Shown: positions 1 through 8,675, numbered from the stretch's first letter. The stretch: DNA of 64,000 bases from Lutimaribacter_A marinistellae (GCF_042648365.1 NZ_JBHRXI010000010.1:620001-684000); one strand, 5' to 3'. The notes: generated by a model from the letters alone, not told the origin. A program made the numbers and translations.

Positions 1-606
1 GATGCCAGCTGGCCGACCCAAGGGCTGGAGGACAAGCTGCTCTATACCGGCTACGTCGCTCCGGCCCGGCCCTATCCGGTGCAGGATGGCACAGGCGAGA
101 TCCTCGTCAGTGCGGGCGGCGGCCCCGTCGGGGTACCGATCTTTCGCGCGGCCATCGAGGCCGCCCGAAAGATCACCAACCGGCGCTGGCGCCTGTTGGT
201 GGGCGGGACAGAGGCGGCGACGCTCATTAACATGCTGGCGCCGCTGGCCCGGGATCTGCCGGTGAAGATGGAACCCGCACGCCCCGATTTCCGTGGAATG
301 CTCTGCAACGCTGCCTGTTCGGTCAGCATGTGCGGCTACAACACGGCGCTCGACATCCTGCAAACGGGGGTGCCGGCCGTCATGGTGCCGTTCGACGATG
401 GCAAGGAGATCGAGCAGAGCCTGCGCGCCGAAAGCCTCGCCCATCTTGACGCGGTCGAGGTTCTGCCGACCGCAGACCTGGACGGCGACACGCTTGCCGC
501 TGCTGTCGACCGCGCCATGCAAGGCGGACGACGCGCCGCTTCGACCCTGCAGATGGACGGGGCGCGACGTTCTGTCGAGATCGCGGAACGGATGGTCGGG
601 CAATGA
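1..606 (+). CDS. Glycosyltransferase, GT28/MurG-like C-terminal part (5' partial)
   Basis: The reading frame is open from the first base of the window, so the N-terminal half is missing; the visible part is about 201 residues. It resembles the nucleotide-sugar-binding C-terminal domain of family 28/MurG-like glycosyltransferases: an ILVSAGGG strand-loop opens the Rossmann fold, and SMCGYNTALDILQTGVPAVM is the typical donor-binding segment. It should transfer a sugar from an NDP-sugar to an unidentified acceptor. The stop overlaps the start of the next gene by four bases (ATGA), so it leads a three-gene operon with a polysaccharide deacetylase and a methyltransferase. Acceptor and product are unknown; membrane lipid or surface glycan modification is inference only. 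Confidence 0.75.
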   Translation, partial: DASWPTQGLEDKLLYTGYVAPARPYPVQDGTGEILVSAGGGPVGVPIFRAAIEAARKITNRRWRLLVGGTEAATLINMLAPLARDLPVKMEPARPDFRGMLCNAACSVSMCGYNTALDILQTGVPAVMVPFDDGKEIEQSLRAESLAHLDAVEVLPTADLDGDTLAAAVDRAMQGGRRAASTLQMDGARRSVEIAERMVGQ

Positions 607-1379
607 GTGTTGATTGGACGGCCCTCGACCGGGAACTGGCGCAGTGGCAATCCGATAGCCGGACCATTCCCCTGTGGTGGCGGGATGACGATGCCGTCGC
701 CGTCACCCGCGCGCTCGAGCGTTTGGCGACGTTATCGGCACGGCTGAACCTGCCGGTGCACCTCGCGGTGATCCCCGCCGGGGCCGAGCCGGAGCTTGCC
801 GATTTCGTCCACGCCACAGAACACCTGATCCCGGTTCAACACGGCTGGTCCCACGCGAACCACGCGACCGGAGGCCGGAAAAAGGCCGAACTGGGCGCAG
901 ATCGTCCGACGAGTGAAGTGCTGCGCGAGCTCGGACAGGGACATGAGCGGATGAAAACCCTGTTCGGCAAGCGGTTTAGCCCGATGCTGGTGCCGCCATG
1001 GAACCGTATCGCGCCCGAAGTGGTCGAGGGCTTGCCGCGTCTCGGGTTCTCCCATCTTTCGACCTACACACCCCGTGCCGCCCGATTGGCCGCGCCGGGA
1101 CTGGTTCAGGTCAACACCCATATCGACCCCATCGACTGGAAGGGCACCCGCGGGCTGGTCCCGCCAGACCGGGTTATCGCGGGCCTTGTCTCGACACTCG
1201 AAGACCGGCGCAGCGGAAAGACCGACCCCGAGGAGCCGCTGGGGCTACTGACACATCACCTTGTACATGACGAGGCGATCTGGGATTTCACCGGAGCCCT
1301 GCTGGAGCGGCTGCTCACCGGTCCGGCGCGGCCCTGGACGATACCCGCATCGCAAACCGACAAAAGGACACCCGAATGA
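603..1379 (+). CDS. Polysaccharide deacetylase family protein
   Basis: This 258-residue protein carries carbohydrate-esterase-4-like motifs: a metal-binding WWRDDDA at residues 25-31, with the catalytic/metal aspartates, and an HGWSHANH segment near residue 80 giving the metal-ligand histidines. Such proteins remove N- or O-acetyl groups from glycans. There is no obvious signal peptide, so it may act in the cytoplasm on an intermediate rather than on exported polymer. It is translationally coupled to the upstream glycosyltransferase and the downstream methyltransferase, each by four-base overlaps, suggesting one pathway in which a sugar is added, deacetylated and methylated. The substrate cannot be read from the sequence. 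Confidence 0.75.
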   Translation: MSVDWTALDRELAQWQSDSRTIPLWWRDDDAVAVTRALERLATLSARLNLPVHLAVIPAGAEPELADFVHATEHLIPVQHGWSHANHATGGRKKAELGADRPTSEVLRELGQGHERMKTLFGKRFSPMLVPPWNRIAPEVVEGLPRLGFSHLSTYTPRAARLAAPGLVQVNTHIDPIDWKGTRGLVPPDRVIAGLVSTLEDRRSGKTDPEEPLGLLTHHLVHDEAIWDFTGALLERLLTGPARPWTIPASQTDKRTPE

Positions 1380-1852
1380 GCCGACTGGATTCGATGCTGC
1401 GCCGCCTGACCGCCCAGCGCGACGGGCTGAACTGGGCCGCCGAGCAGGTCGCCGATCTTGCGGGCGACGTGCTGGACATGGGCCTTGGCAATGGCCGGAC
1501 GTATGACCATCTGCGCGAAATCCTGCCCGACCGGCGCATTCGCGTGATGGACAGGGTGCTGCAATGCCACCCCTCCTGCATCCCGCCCGAACAGGATTTC
1601 CTGATGGGCGAGGCGGAACCGATGCTGGCACGACTGGCCGGGGAAAGCGCGCGTTTCGCGCTGGCGCATTACGATTTCGGCAGCGGAATCAAGGCCGACG
1701 ATGTGGCCGAGGCAGCCCGGCTCAGCCCCGCCATCGCCAAGGTGATGGCACCGGGCGGGCTTATCGTCTCGGGCCAGCCGCTGATCGGGTTCGAACAGAT
1801 CACCGGCCCCGACAGCATCGCGCCCGACCGGTACCTGTTCTACCGCGCCTGA
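1376..1852 (+). CDS. Small class I SAM-dependent methyltransferase
   Basis: The protein has 158 residues with a methyltransferase motif I, VLDMGLGNGRTYDHL, near residues 31-45, followed by an acidic strand end (RIRVMDR). A late VMAPGGLIVS stretch fits the usual post-motif strand. It is short for a class I methyltransferase and looks like a minimal Rossmann domain without an added substrate-binding domain. Its start overlaps the deacetylase stop by four bases, and it ends six bases from the convergent phnM stop. Product and substrate are not identifiable. Confidence 0.65.
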   Translation: MSRLDSMLRRLTAQRDGLNWAAEQVADLAGDVLDMGLGNGRTYDHLREILPDRRIRVMDRVLQCHPSCIPPEQDFLMGEAEPMLARLAGESARFALAHYDFGSGIKADDVAEAARLSPAIAKVMAPGGLIVSGQPLIGFEQITGPDSIAPDRYLFYRA

Positions 1853-1858
1853 CCCGCG

Positions 1859-3001
1859 TCACGCCACCCGCAGGCCGCGCGACCAGACCGCGCGCAGCGC
1901 GGGTACGCCTGCACGCAGGCGAAAGCGCAACAGGTCCGCCCGCGCGCCCGGGTGCAGCATCCCGCGATCGCCCAGCCCCACTGCCTGAGCCGGCGCCCGC
2001 GTCACCGTGCCCAGCCCCCGCGCCATGTCGCCCCAGATTTCGCCCAGTTGCACCGCCGCCAGCAGCAGGGCCGAGGGCACGTAGTCGGATGACAGGATGT
2101 CGAGCAGGTCGCGCTCAGCCAGATCGCGCGCGGCCACGTTCCCCGAATGCGACCCGCCCCGAATGAGGTTTGGCGCCCCCATCATCACGCGGATACCGGC
2201 CTCGCGGCAGGCTTCGGCCGCCTCCACCGTGGTCGGAAACTCGGCCAGCCGTATCCCGTGACCTGCCGACACGGCCACCTGTTCGCGCGTCGTGTCGTCG
2301 TGGCTGGCCAGCACTGCGCCCAGTTTCTCGGCATGCGCGACGGCCTCGACCTCGTGCCTGTCACCCACCCGGTCGCGCAGACCCTTGAGCTGAGCGACAT
2401 GCTGCAGGAACTCGTCATCGTTCATCGCGTGCTTGTTCTTCATATAGGTCTCAAGCTTGGTCATATCGCGGAACTGACGCTGCCCGGGCGTGTGATCCAT
2501 CAAGGACACAAGACCAACACGGTCCTCGGCAGTGAACTCCTCCAGCTCCTCCACCAGCGTCTCGGAACAGATCTCGGCGCGCAGATGCAGGAAATGGCTG
2601 ATCTTGAGCGCGTCCATCGCCCGCAGCTCCAGCAACTCGGTCGCCAGCGGGCGGGCGTATTTCAGGTAACGCCCCTGCCCCGTCGGTATCGACCCGACGC
2701 GCATCGCGTCGAAGACAGTCGTGATGCCCGTCCCTGCCAGTTCCGCGTCATGCGCGATGATCGCCGCGGCATGGGGCCAGTCGACCTTGGGGCGCGGCTG
2801 GATATGACGCTCCAGGTTGTCGGTATGCAACTCCACCAGGCCGGGGCTGACGTGATCGCCCTCGCAATCCTCGGCGCCTGCCGGGATCGCGGCTCCGAAA
2901 CCGATATCGTCGATCTGGCCGTCGACCACTCGGATATGCCCGGTACGGGTCTCTTCGGGCAGGATCAGCATGGCATTGGCGAGGGTGAAGGTCTGTGTCA
3001 T
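1859..3001 (-). CDS. phnM: Alpha-D-ribose 1-methylphosphonate 5-triphosphate diphosphatase PhnM
   Basis: PhnM is an amidohydrolase-fold enzyme that removes pyrophosphate from ribose 1-methylphosphonate 5-triphosphate, giving the substrate of the C-P lyase PhnJ. The 380-residue product starting MTQTFTLANAML matches the usual PhnM length; an in-frame upstream extension of 66 residues would run through the divergent gene and was rejected. The segment SPGLVELHTDNLERH near residues 49-63 is the conserved amidohydrolase metal-binding region, and the C-terminal part has the expected GMLHPGARADLL. Only 53 bp separate its start from the divergent DUF1045-type gene, so the two probably share a regulatory region. 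Confidence 0.93.
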   Translation of the reverse strand: MTQTFTLANAMLILPEETRTGHIRVVDGQIDDIGFGAAIPAGAEDCEGDHVSPGLVELHTDNLERHIQPRPKVDWPHAAAIIAHDAELAGTGITTVFDAMRVGSIPTGQGRYLKYARPLATELLELRAMDALKISHFLHLRAEICSETLVEELEEFTAEDRVGLVSLMDHTPGQRQFRDMTKLETYMKNKHAMNDDEFLQHVAQLKGLRDRVGDRHEVEAVAHAEKLGAVLASHDDTTREQVAVSAGHGIRLAEFPTTVEAAEACREAGIRVMMGAPNLIRGGSHSGNVAARDLAERDLLDILSSDYVPSALLLAAVQLGEIWGDMARGLGTVTRAPAQAVGLGDRGMLHPGARADLLRFRLRAGVPALRAVWSRGLRVA

Positions 3002-3054
3002 GGGAGTGTCACGCGATTGAAGGTAAGGGAACGGCCACGGAAAGGGAGGCGCAT

Positions 3055-3738
3055 GTGACTTTTTCGCGATACGCGATCTATTTCGTACCGCCCGCGGCAT
3101 CGGATTGGGGCCGCTTCGCCACCGCTTGGCTGGGCTGGGATGTCGTGGACGGGGCCCCGGTTGCGCATCCGCAGGCCGCAGGGCTCGATGTTGCAGCAAT
3201 AACCGAGGTGCCGCGAAAATACGGGCTGCACGCGACAGTCAAGCCGCCCTTCCGGCTCGCCGCGGGACGCGACGCTGCCGATTTGCACGCGGCCTGCACC
3301 ACGCTTGCTGCGACCAGTGCGCCGGTGCAGCTCGACGGGTTGCAGATCGCCCGGCTCGGGCGTTTCCTGGCTTTGAGGCCGCGCGGCGACGAGACGGCGC
3401 TTAACGCGCTGGCCGCTGAATGGGTACAGGCGCTGGACACGTTCCGCGCCGCACCGGATGCGCAGGAACTTGCCAAGCGTCGCGCCGCCGGGCTGACACC
3501 CGCGCAGGACGAGAACCTGTCGCGCTGGGGCTACCCTTACGTGATGGACCAGTTCCGGTTTCACATCACCCTGACCGGAAAGCTCGACCGCGATACCGGT
3601 GCCCGCGCGCAGGCCCATCTCGAAAAGACGCTTGTACCGCTCCTGCCTACCCCGTTCGGCATCGACGCGCTCGCGCTGGTGGGCGAGGCCGGGGATGGCC
3701 GGTTTCACCTTCTCCATCGCTACGCCCTTTCCGGTTGA
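3055..3738 (+). CDS. DUF1045 / TIGR03223-type phosphonate-operon protein, 2H-phosphoesterase-like
   Basis: This 227-residue protein belongs to a family seen in phosphonate operons. It has the two H-x-T motifs that define 2H phosphoesterases: LHATVKPPF near residues 60-68 and FHITLTGKL near residues 164-172. Known 2H enzymes open cyclic phosphodiesters, including ADP-ribose 1'',2''-cyclic phosphate. The C-P lyase product is 5-phosphoribosyl 1,2-cyclic phosphate, normally opened by PhnP, and no PhnP is encoded in this window, so replacement of PhnP is a reasonable inference. A GTG start at 3055 is chosen because a GGGAGG-type ribosome site sits five to ten bases upstream. The 3' end overlaps the convergent phnN by 19 bp. 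Confidence 0.85.
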   Translation: MTFSRYAIYFVPPAASDWGRFATAWLGWDVVDGAPVAHPQAAGLDVAAITEVPRKYGLHATVKPPFRLAAGRDAADLHAACTTLAATSAPVQLDGLQIARLGRFLALRPRGDETALNALAAEWVQALDTFRAAPDAQELAKRRAAGLTPAQDENLSRWGYPYVMDQFRFHITLTGKLDRDTGARAQAHLEKTLVPLLPTPFGIDALALVGEAGDGRFHLLHRYALSG

Positions 3739-4268
3739 AGCTGCGACAGGATCGCGTCGACCGTATCGTCCAGCGATCCGGAATTGTCGATCTCGATCAC
3801 GCGCGACAACCCATCGGGCAAGCTCAGCGCCGCGCGGCTCAGGCGTTGGGTACGCTGCGCCTCGTCTTCGCGCCCGCGCGCGGCCAGACGTGCGGCCAAC
3901 AGCTCGGGCCGTGCCGTCAACGAGATCACGGCGAAATTCCCGAATGCATGCTCGGCCTCGGCCAGAACACTGCGCGACAGGTTGACCAGGACGGCACGTG
4001 CATCGCGGCGCAGATCGGTGATCGCTGCGGGAATTCCGTATCGCAGGCCATGTGCCGACCAGTGCAGCACGAAAGACCCAGCGGCAATCCGGCGCGCGAA
4101 CTCCTCTTCGCTTACCCCTTCGAACGGCTCACCCCCGGCCTCGGAACGCCGCGTGATTACCCGGCGCACCAGCCTGATCCGTGGATCGCGCGCCGCCAGC
4201 GCGGCCATCACGCTGTCCTTGCCGACACCCGACGGGCCGACGACCGCGATGACCGGCGCAGGGTTCAT
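3720..4268 (-). CDS. phnN: Ribose 1,5-bisphosphate phosphokinase PhnN
   Basis: PhnN phosphorylates ribose 1,5-bisphosphate to PRPP, the last step that returns the sugar from C-P lyase to metabolism. The 182-residue protein has a guanylate-kinase-like P-loop, VVGPSGVGKDS, at its N terminus, and ITRRSEAGGEPFEGVSEEEF typical of PhnN. The start at 4268 overlaps the phnL stop by four bases (ATGA), so it is the last gene of the phnG-to-phnN run. Its 3' end overlaps the end of the opposing 2H-phosphoesterase-like gene. Confidence 0.93.
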   Translation of the reverse strand: MNPAPVIAVVGPSGVGKDSVMAALAARDPRIRLVRRVITRRSEAGGEPFEGVSEEEFARRIAAGSFVLHWSAHGLRYGIPAAITDLRRDARAVLVNLSRSVLAEAEHAFGNFAVISLTARPELLAARLAARGREDEAQRTQRLSRAALSLPDGLSRVIEIDNSGSLDDTVDAILSQLQPERA

Positions 4269-4948
4269 GCCACGGCCTTCGGCGTAAAGGCCGAGACATC
4301 GACCACCCGGTCGCAAACGCGCTCACGTGCCGTCTCGTCATGAAAGATGCCGATGATGGCCGCTCCACGCGCCTTGGCCTCCTCGATCAACGACAGCACG
4401 GTCTCGCGGTTCGCTGCATCGAGGCTCGCGGTCGGCTCGTCCAGCAGCAGCGCCGGATAGTCATAGGCAAAGCCGCGCGCGATGTTCACCCGCTGCTGCT
4501 CACCGCCCGAAAAGGTGGTCGGCGACAGGCCCCACAAGGTCTGCGGAATGTTGAGGCGGGTCAGCAACTCGTCGGCCCGCGCCCTCGCCTGTTCGACCGG
4601 GGTGCCGGTGGCCAGCAGCGGCTCCATCACCACGTCAAGCGTCGGCACCCGCGGCACCACCCGCAGGAACTGGCTGACATAGCCCAGCACGCTGCGCCGC
4701 AGTTCAAGGATTTCGCGCGGCTGGGCGGCGGCAACGTCGGTTTCGCCCACCATGATCACGCCGGACGCGGCAAGGTAATTGCCGTAGATCATCCGCATCA
4801 GCGTGGACTTGCCCGCGCCGGACGCCCCGATCAGGGCCACGCATTCACCGCACTCGACGGCAAGGGTCGCGCCCTGCATCACCGGGATCGCGGCATCGCC
4901 CTGATTGTGCAGCAGAAAGGTCTTGGAGACATCGCGGATGTCGATCAT
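4265..4948 (-). CDS. phnL: Phosphonate C-P lyase system ATP-binding protein PhnL
   Basis: PhnL is an ABC-type ATPase of the C-P lyase system, acting with PhnI in forming ribose 1-phosphonate triphosphate. The 227-residue protein has Walker A GASGAGKST, signature TFSGGEQQRVN and Walker B LLLDEPTASLD. The segment YVSQFLRVVPRVPTLDVVME is characteristic of PhnL. Start MIDIRDVSKTF matches the family N terminus and overlaps the corA stop by four bases; an in-frame ATG 15 bases upstream (4963) is the alternative. Confidence 0.93.
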   Translation of the reverse strand: MIDIRDVSKTFLLHNQGDAAIPVMQGATLAVECGECVALIGASGAGKSTLMRMIYGNYLAASGVIMVGETDVAAAQPREILELRRSVLGYVSQFLRVVPRVPTLDVVMEPLLATGTPVEQARARADELLTRLNIPQTLWGLSPTTFSGGEQQRVNIARGFAYDYPALLLDEPTASLDAANRETVLSLIEEAKARGAAIIGIFHDETARERVCDRVVDVSAFTPKAVA

Positions 4949-5928
4949 AGCCACTTGTTCCATTTGAAGAAAAGATACGTCCCCAGCGCCGACAGGATCA
5001 TCGCGCCGATCGCCATCGGATAGCCGTAGGGCCAGTGCAGCTCGGGCATGATGTCGAAGTTCATGCCATAGGCCGAGGCCACCAGCGTCGGCGGCATGAA
5101 CAGCACCGCGACGACCGAAAAGATCCGCACGACGCTGCTCTGGTTGATGCCGATCAGGCCGATGGTGGCGTCCACCGTCAGGCCGATCCGCGACGACAGG
5201 TAATCGCTGTGTACCTCCAGCGCCTTGATGTCGCGCATCTGGCTTTTCACCAGCGTCATGACCGCCTTCTCACGCGGGGTAGTGGTGAAAAAGATCAGCA
5301 TCCGTTGCAGGGTCAAAAGAGCCAGACGGACCCGGCCGATCAATTCCCCCTGAAGCCCGACCTGCTGCAACGTCTTCTCCAGCTTCTGATCATCGCGTTC
5401 CTGTTCCTCGCCGAACAGGATCTGCGCCGCCTCGTCCAGCACGCGCCCCGCCGCCTCCAGAAGATCGGCAAGCCGGGCAACGATCTCGTCGACCAGCGCG
5501 ATGAACATCCGGTCCACCGTGCCCGAACCGCCCGCGTTCCGCTCGGCGTGAGAGGCAAAGGTCTCGAACGGGCGCGGGTTGTGGTGACGGACCGTCACCA
5601 TGCGTTCGGGCGTCAGGATGAAGGTCACCGGGCCGCTGCAGGCCTGATGGGTCGCCGACATGCCGGGCAGCACCACGGTCATGTATTCGACCCCGTCCTC
5701 GCGGTAGAGGCGTGAGGATATCTCGATCTCCTCCATGTCGGCCAGCGTCGGCACGTCCAGCCCCAGCGCCTCGACCGCCGCGACCTGCGATGGCAGCGGG
5801 CGGTACAGGTCGATCCACACCGCATCAGGCGGGATCTCGACTGCGCCTTCGTCGTTCCCGGCCAGTGCGTTCGGGGTGGTCGGAAGGGGCGCAAGGATCT
5901 TGCCGGATCGTCCGTAAGCCGTCAGCAT
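4945..5928 (-). CDS. CorA-family magnesium/divalent cation transporter inside the phn operon
   Basis: This 327-residue inner-membrane protein has the CorA layout: a long N-terminal cytoplasmic region and two C-terminal membrane segments (about residues 265-290 and 300-322). The first ends in the signature YGMNF, which forms the selectivity filter. It should conduct Mg2+ or a related divalent metal. It lies between phnK (2 bp gap) and phnL (4 bp overlap), so it is expected to be co-transcribed and translationally coupled with C-P lyase genes. CorA is not a core phn component. A role in supplying Mg2+ for the phosphoribosyl/ATP steps, or handling metal released with scavenged phosphonates, is inference. 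Confidence 0.88.
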   Translation of the reverse strand: MLTAYGRSGKILAPLPTTPNALAGNDEGAVEIPPDAVWIDLYRPLPSQVAAVEALGLDVPTLADMEEIEISSRLYREDGVEYMTVVLPGMSATHQACSGPVTFILTPERMVTVRHHNPRPFETFASHAERNAGGSGTVDRMFIALVDEIVARLADLLEAAGRVLDEAAQILFGEEQERDDQKLEKTLQQVGLQGELIGRVRLALLTLQRMLIFFTTTPREKAVMTLVKSQMRDIKALEVHSDYLSSRIGLTVDATIGLIGINQSSVVRIFSVVAVLFMPPTLVASAYGMNFDIMPELHWPYGYPMAIGAMILSALGTYLFFKWNKWL

Positions 5929-5930
5929 GG

Positions 5931-6728
5931 TCAGACCTGCAGAACCGAGCTTACGAGAAGCTGCGTATAGGAATGTTGCGGGTCGTCAAGCACCTGGTCC
6001 GTCAGACCGGTCTCGACCACGTGACCGTCCTTCATGACCATCAGGCGATGCGCAAGAAGACGGACGACCGCCAGATCATGCGTCACGATGATGGCGGACA
6101 GCCCCATGTCCCGAACGAGGCCACGCAACAGGTCAAGCAGCCGCGCCTGCACGCTGACATCCAGCCCACCGGTCGGTTCGTCCATGAAAACCAGCCGCGG
6201 CCCGGTCACAAGGTTGCGCGCGATCTGCAACCGCTGCTGCATCCCGCCCGAAAACGCCGTCGGCCGATCATCGATCCGGTCTGCCGCGATCTCGACCCGG
6301 CCCAGCCAGTCGGTCGCCGTGTCGCGGATGTGGCCGTAATGGCGCTCGCCCACCGCCATCAGCCGCTCGCCGATATTGCCTCCAGCACTGACCGACATGC
6401 GCAACCCGTCGCGCGCATGCTGGTGGACAAAGGCCCAATCCGTCCGGCCCAGCATCCGCCGCGCGGGTTCCGACATGGTCAGCGTGTCCACCGGCCCCTC
6501 GGCCCGCGTGTCAAAGATCACCCGCCCCTCGTCCGGCTCCAGATGTCCGGCAAGGCAATTCAACAACGTCGACTTGCCCGAACCGCTCTCGCCGACGATG
6601 CCCATCACCTCGCCGGGAAAGAGGTCAAAGCTCACATCGGCGCAGCCAATCCGCGCGCCATAGCGCTTGCCGACACCCTCGACTTGCAGCAGCGGCACGG
6701 GGTCGGTCTCAGGTTTCATCGTGTCCAT
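5931..6728 (-). CDS. phnK: Phosphonate C-P lyase system protein PhnK
   Basis: PhnK is the ABC-type ATPase that docks on the PhnGHIJ core complex. The 265-residue protein has Walker A GESGSGKST, signature AFSGGMQQRLQ, Walker B LVFMDEPTGGLD and the switch histidine in IVTHD. WAFVHQHARDGLRMSVSAG between Walker A and the signature is typical of PhnK. Only one base separates it from the phnJ stop, indicating an operon. Confidence 0.94.
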   Translation of the reverse strand: MDTMKPETDPVPLLQVEGVGKRYGARIGCADVSFDLFPGEVMGIVGESGSGKSTLLNCLAGHLEPDEGRVIFDTRAEGPVDTLTMSEPARRMLGRTDWAFVHQHARDGLRMSVSAGGNIGERLMAVGERHYGHIRDTATDWLGRVEIAADRIDDRPTAFSGGMQQRLQIARNLVTGPRLVFMDEPTGGLDVSVQARLLDLLRGLVRDMGLSAIIVTHDLAVVRLLAHRLMVMKDGHVVETGLTDQVLDDPQHSYTQLLVSSVLQV

Positions 6729-6729
6729 C

Positions 6730-7593
6730 TTACGCCGCCTCCCCGCTCAGCCGCCCGGTATGCCCCTCGGCCCTGCGCGAGCGGCAATAATCGGTGTCCG
6801 AGCAGACGAACATCCGCCCACCCGCATCATCCACGATCACCTCGTCAAGATAGCTGTCCACCGCCCCGCACAGGTCGCAGGGGTGATCGGCCTTGCTCGG
6901 CTCGAACGGGTGATCCTCGAAATCGAGGCTGACGACCTTGGTCCAGGGCGGCAGGGCATAGATCCGCTGCTCGCGCCCCGCGCCGAACAGCTGGATCGCG
7001 GCCATCTCCATCTTGGGGTTATCGAATTTCGGTATCGGGCTCGGGTCCATGACGTAGCGGTCCGCCACCTTGACCGGATAGGCATAAGAGGTCGCGATCG
7101 CCCCGTGCCGCGCGATATCCTCGTAAAGCTTCACATGCATCAGCCCGTATTCCTCGAGACTGTGCATCTTGCGCGTCTCCGTTTCGCGCGGCTCAAGGAA
7201 CCGCAGCGGCTCGGGAATGGGCACCTGGTAGACAAGGATCTGATCCTCCGACAGCTCCGCCTCGGGGATGCGGTGGCGGGTCTGGATGACGGTGGCCTGC
7301 GCCGTCTCCTCGGTCGTCTCGACCCCGGCCGTCCGCTCAAAGAACTTGCGGATCGACACCGCATTGGTGGTGTCGTCGGCGCCCTGGTCGATCACCTTGA
7401 ACCGGTCATCGGGCGTCAGTGTCGCGGCCGACACCTGCACGCCGCCGGTGCCCCAACCATAGGGCATCGGCATCTCGCGGCTGGCAAAGGGCACCTGGTA
7501 GCCAGGAATGGCCAGCCCCTTGAGGATTGCACGCCGGATCATCCGCTTGGTCTGCTCGTCGAGATAAGCGAAGTTATAGGCTTGATCGCTCAT
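6730..7593 (-). CDS. phnJ: Alpha-D-ribose 1-methylphosphonate 5-phosphate C-P lyase PhnJ
   Basis: PhnJ is the radical SAM enzyme that breaks the carbon-phosphorus bond, releasing the alkane and 5-phosphoribosyl 1,2-cyclic phosphate. The 287-residue protein keeps the unusual cluster motif C-x2-C-x21-C as Cys239, Cys242 and Cys264, and the further Cys270 six residues on, matching E. coli Cys241/244/266/272. The radical glycine is in IPGYQVPF, at Gly31. The start at 7593 overlaps the phnI stop by four bases; a longer in-frame extension runs into phnI and was rejected. All catalytic residues known to me are present. Confidence 0.96.
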   Translation of the reverse strand: MSDQAYNFAYLDEQTKRMIRRAILKGLAIPGYQVPFASREMPMPYGWGTGGVQVSAATLTPDDRFKVIDQGADDTTNAVSIRKFFERTAGVETTEETAQATVIQTRHRIPEAELSEDQILVYQVPIPEPLRFLEPRETETRKMHSLEEYGLMHVKLYEDIARHGAIATSYAYPVKVADRYVMDPSPIPKFDNPKMEMAAIQLFGAGREQRIYALPPWTKVVSLDFEDHPFEPSKADHPCDLCGAVDSYLDEVIVDDAGGRMFVCSDTDYCRSRRAEGHTGRLSGEAA

Positions 7594-8675
7594 TCCGCGG
7601 CCTCCTTCCGGGCTTCGCCCGCCTCGCGCCGCAGCTTGCGCACCAGTTCCAGCTCGGACTGGAAATCCACGTAATGCGGCAGCTTGATATGTTCGAGAAA
7701 CCCGGTTGCCTGGATGTTGTCGGCATGGCTCAGCACGAATTCCTCGTCCTGTGCCGGCGCACCCAGATTGTCCTCTCCCAGCTCTTTCCAGCGCAGCGCG
7801 CGGTCGACCAGCGCCATAGCGATCGCCTTGCGTTCGGACTGGCCAAAGACCAGCCCATACCCGCGGGTGAATTGCGGCGGCTCGGTCTTCGATCCGGTAA
7901 ACTGGTTGACCGTTTCGCATTCGGTCAGTTCGACCTCGCCGATCTCGATGGCAAAGCCCAGCTCGGGGATCTCCATTTCGACCGCACAGGTCCCGATCCG
8001 CAATTCACCGACAAAGGCATGGTTGCGCGCGTAACCCCGCTGCGTCGAATAGGCCATGCCAAGGATGAACCCCTCGTCCCCGCGCGTCAGCGATTGCAGG
8101 CGCAGCGGACGGTCGGCGGGAAACTCCAGCGGCTCGCGCGTCAGGTCACGCGGCTCGCGCCCGTCATCGACCTCGGACTGGATCAGGCCCTCGCCCTGCA
8201 GGAACTCGGTGATATGCGGCATCGGCGCGTCACGCGGTTCGGCGCTTGCCGCCTCCTGGGCATCTCCCTCCGCCGCCAGTTTGAAGTCGAGCAGCCGGTG
8301 CGTATAGTCGAAAGTCGGGCCCAGAACCTGCCCGCCCGGCGCATCCTTGAACGTGGCCGAGATACGCCGGTCACAAGCCATCTCGCCGGTATCGACCGGC
8401 GCGGTCGCGCCAAATCGCGGCAGCGTCGTGCGATAGGCCCGGATCAGAAAGATCGCCTCGATCAGGTCACCGCGCGCCTGCTTGATCGCCAGCGCGGCAA
8501 GGTCCGGGTCGTAAAGCGACCCCTCGGCCATCACCCGGTTCACCGCAAGGCTCAGCTGTTCGCGGATCTGGGCAAGGCTCAACTCCTCGACACGCGTATC
8601 GCCCCGGCGCTCTTCGGCCAGCCAGGCATGGGCATTCTCGATGGCGCGCTCGCCGCCCTTCACGGCAACATACAT
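7590..8675 (-). CDS. phnI: C-P lyase core subunit / nucleosidase PhnI
   Basis: PhnI displaces adenine from ATP by phosphonate together with PhnG, H and L, giving ribose 1-phosphonate 5-triphosphate. The 361-residue protein starts MYVAVKGGERAIENAHAWL and contains EAIFLIRAYRTTLPRF and RISATFKDAPGGQVLGPTFD, all typical of PhnI. It is spaced by 3 bp from phnH and overlaps phnJ by 4 bp, as expected for subunits of the Phn(GHIJ)2 complex. Confidence 0.95.
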   Translation of the reverse strand: MYVAVKGGERAIENAHAWLAEERRGDTRVEELSLAQIREQLSLAVNRVMAEGSLYDPDLAALAIKQARGDLIEAIFLIRAYRTTLPRFGATAPVDTGEMACDRRISATFKDAPGGQVLGPTFDYTHRLLDFKLAAEGDAQEAASAEPRDAPMPHITEFLQGEGLIQSEVDDGREPRDLTREPLEFPADRPLRLQSLTRGDEGFILGMAYSTQRGYARNHAFVGELRIGTCAVEMEIPELGFAIEIGEVELTECETVNQFTGSKTEPPQFTRGYGLVFGQSERKAIAMALVDRALRWKELGEDNLGAPAQDEEFVLSHADNIQATGFLEHIKLPHYVDFQSELELVRKLRREAGEARKEAAE

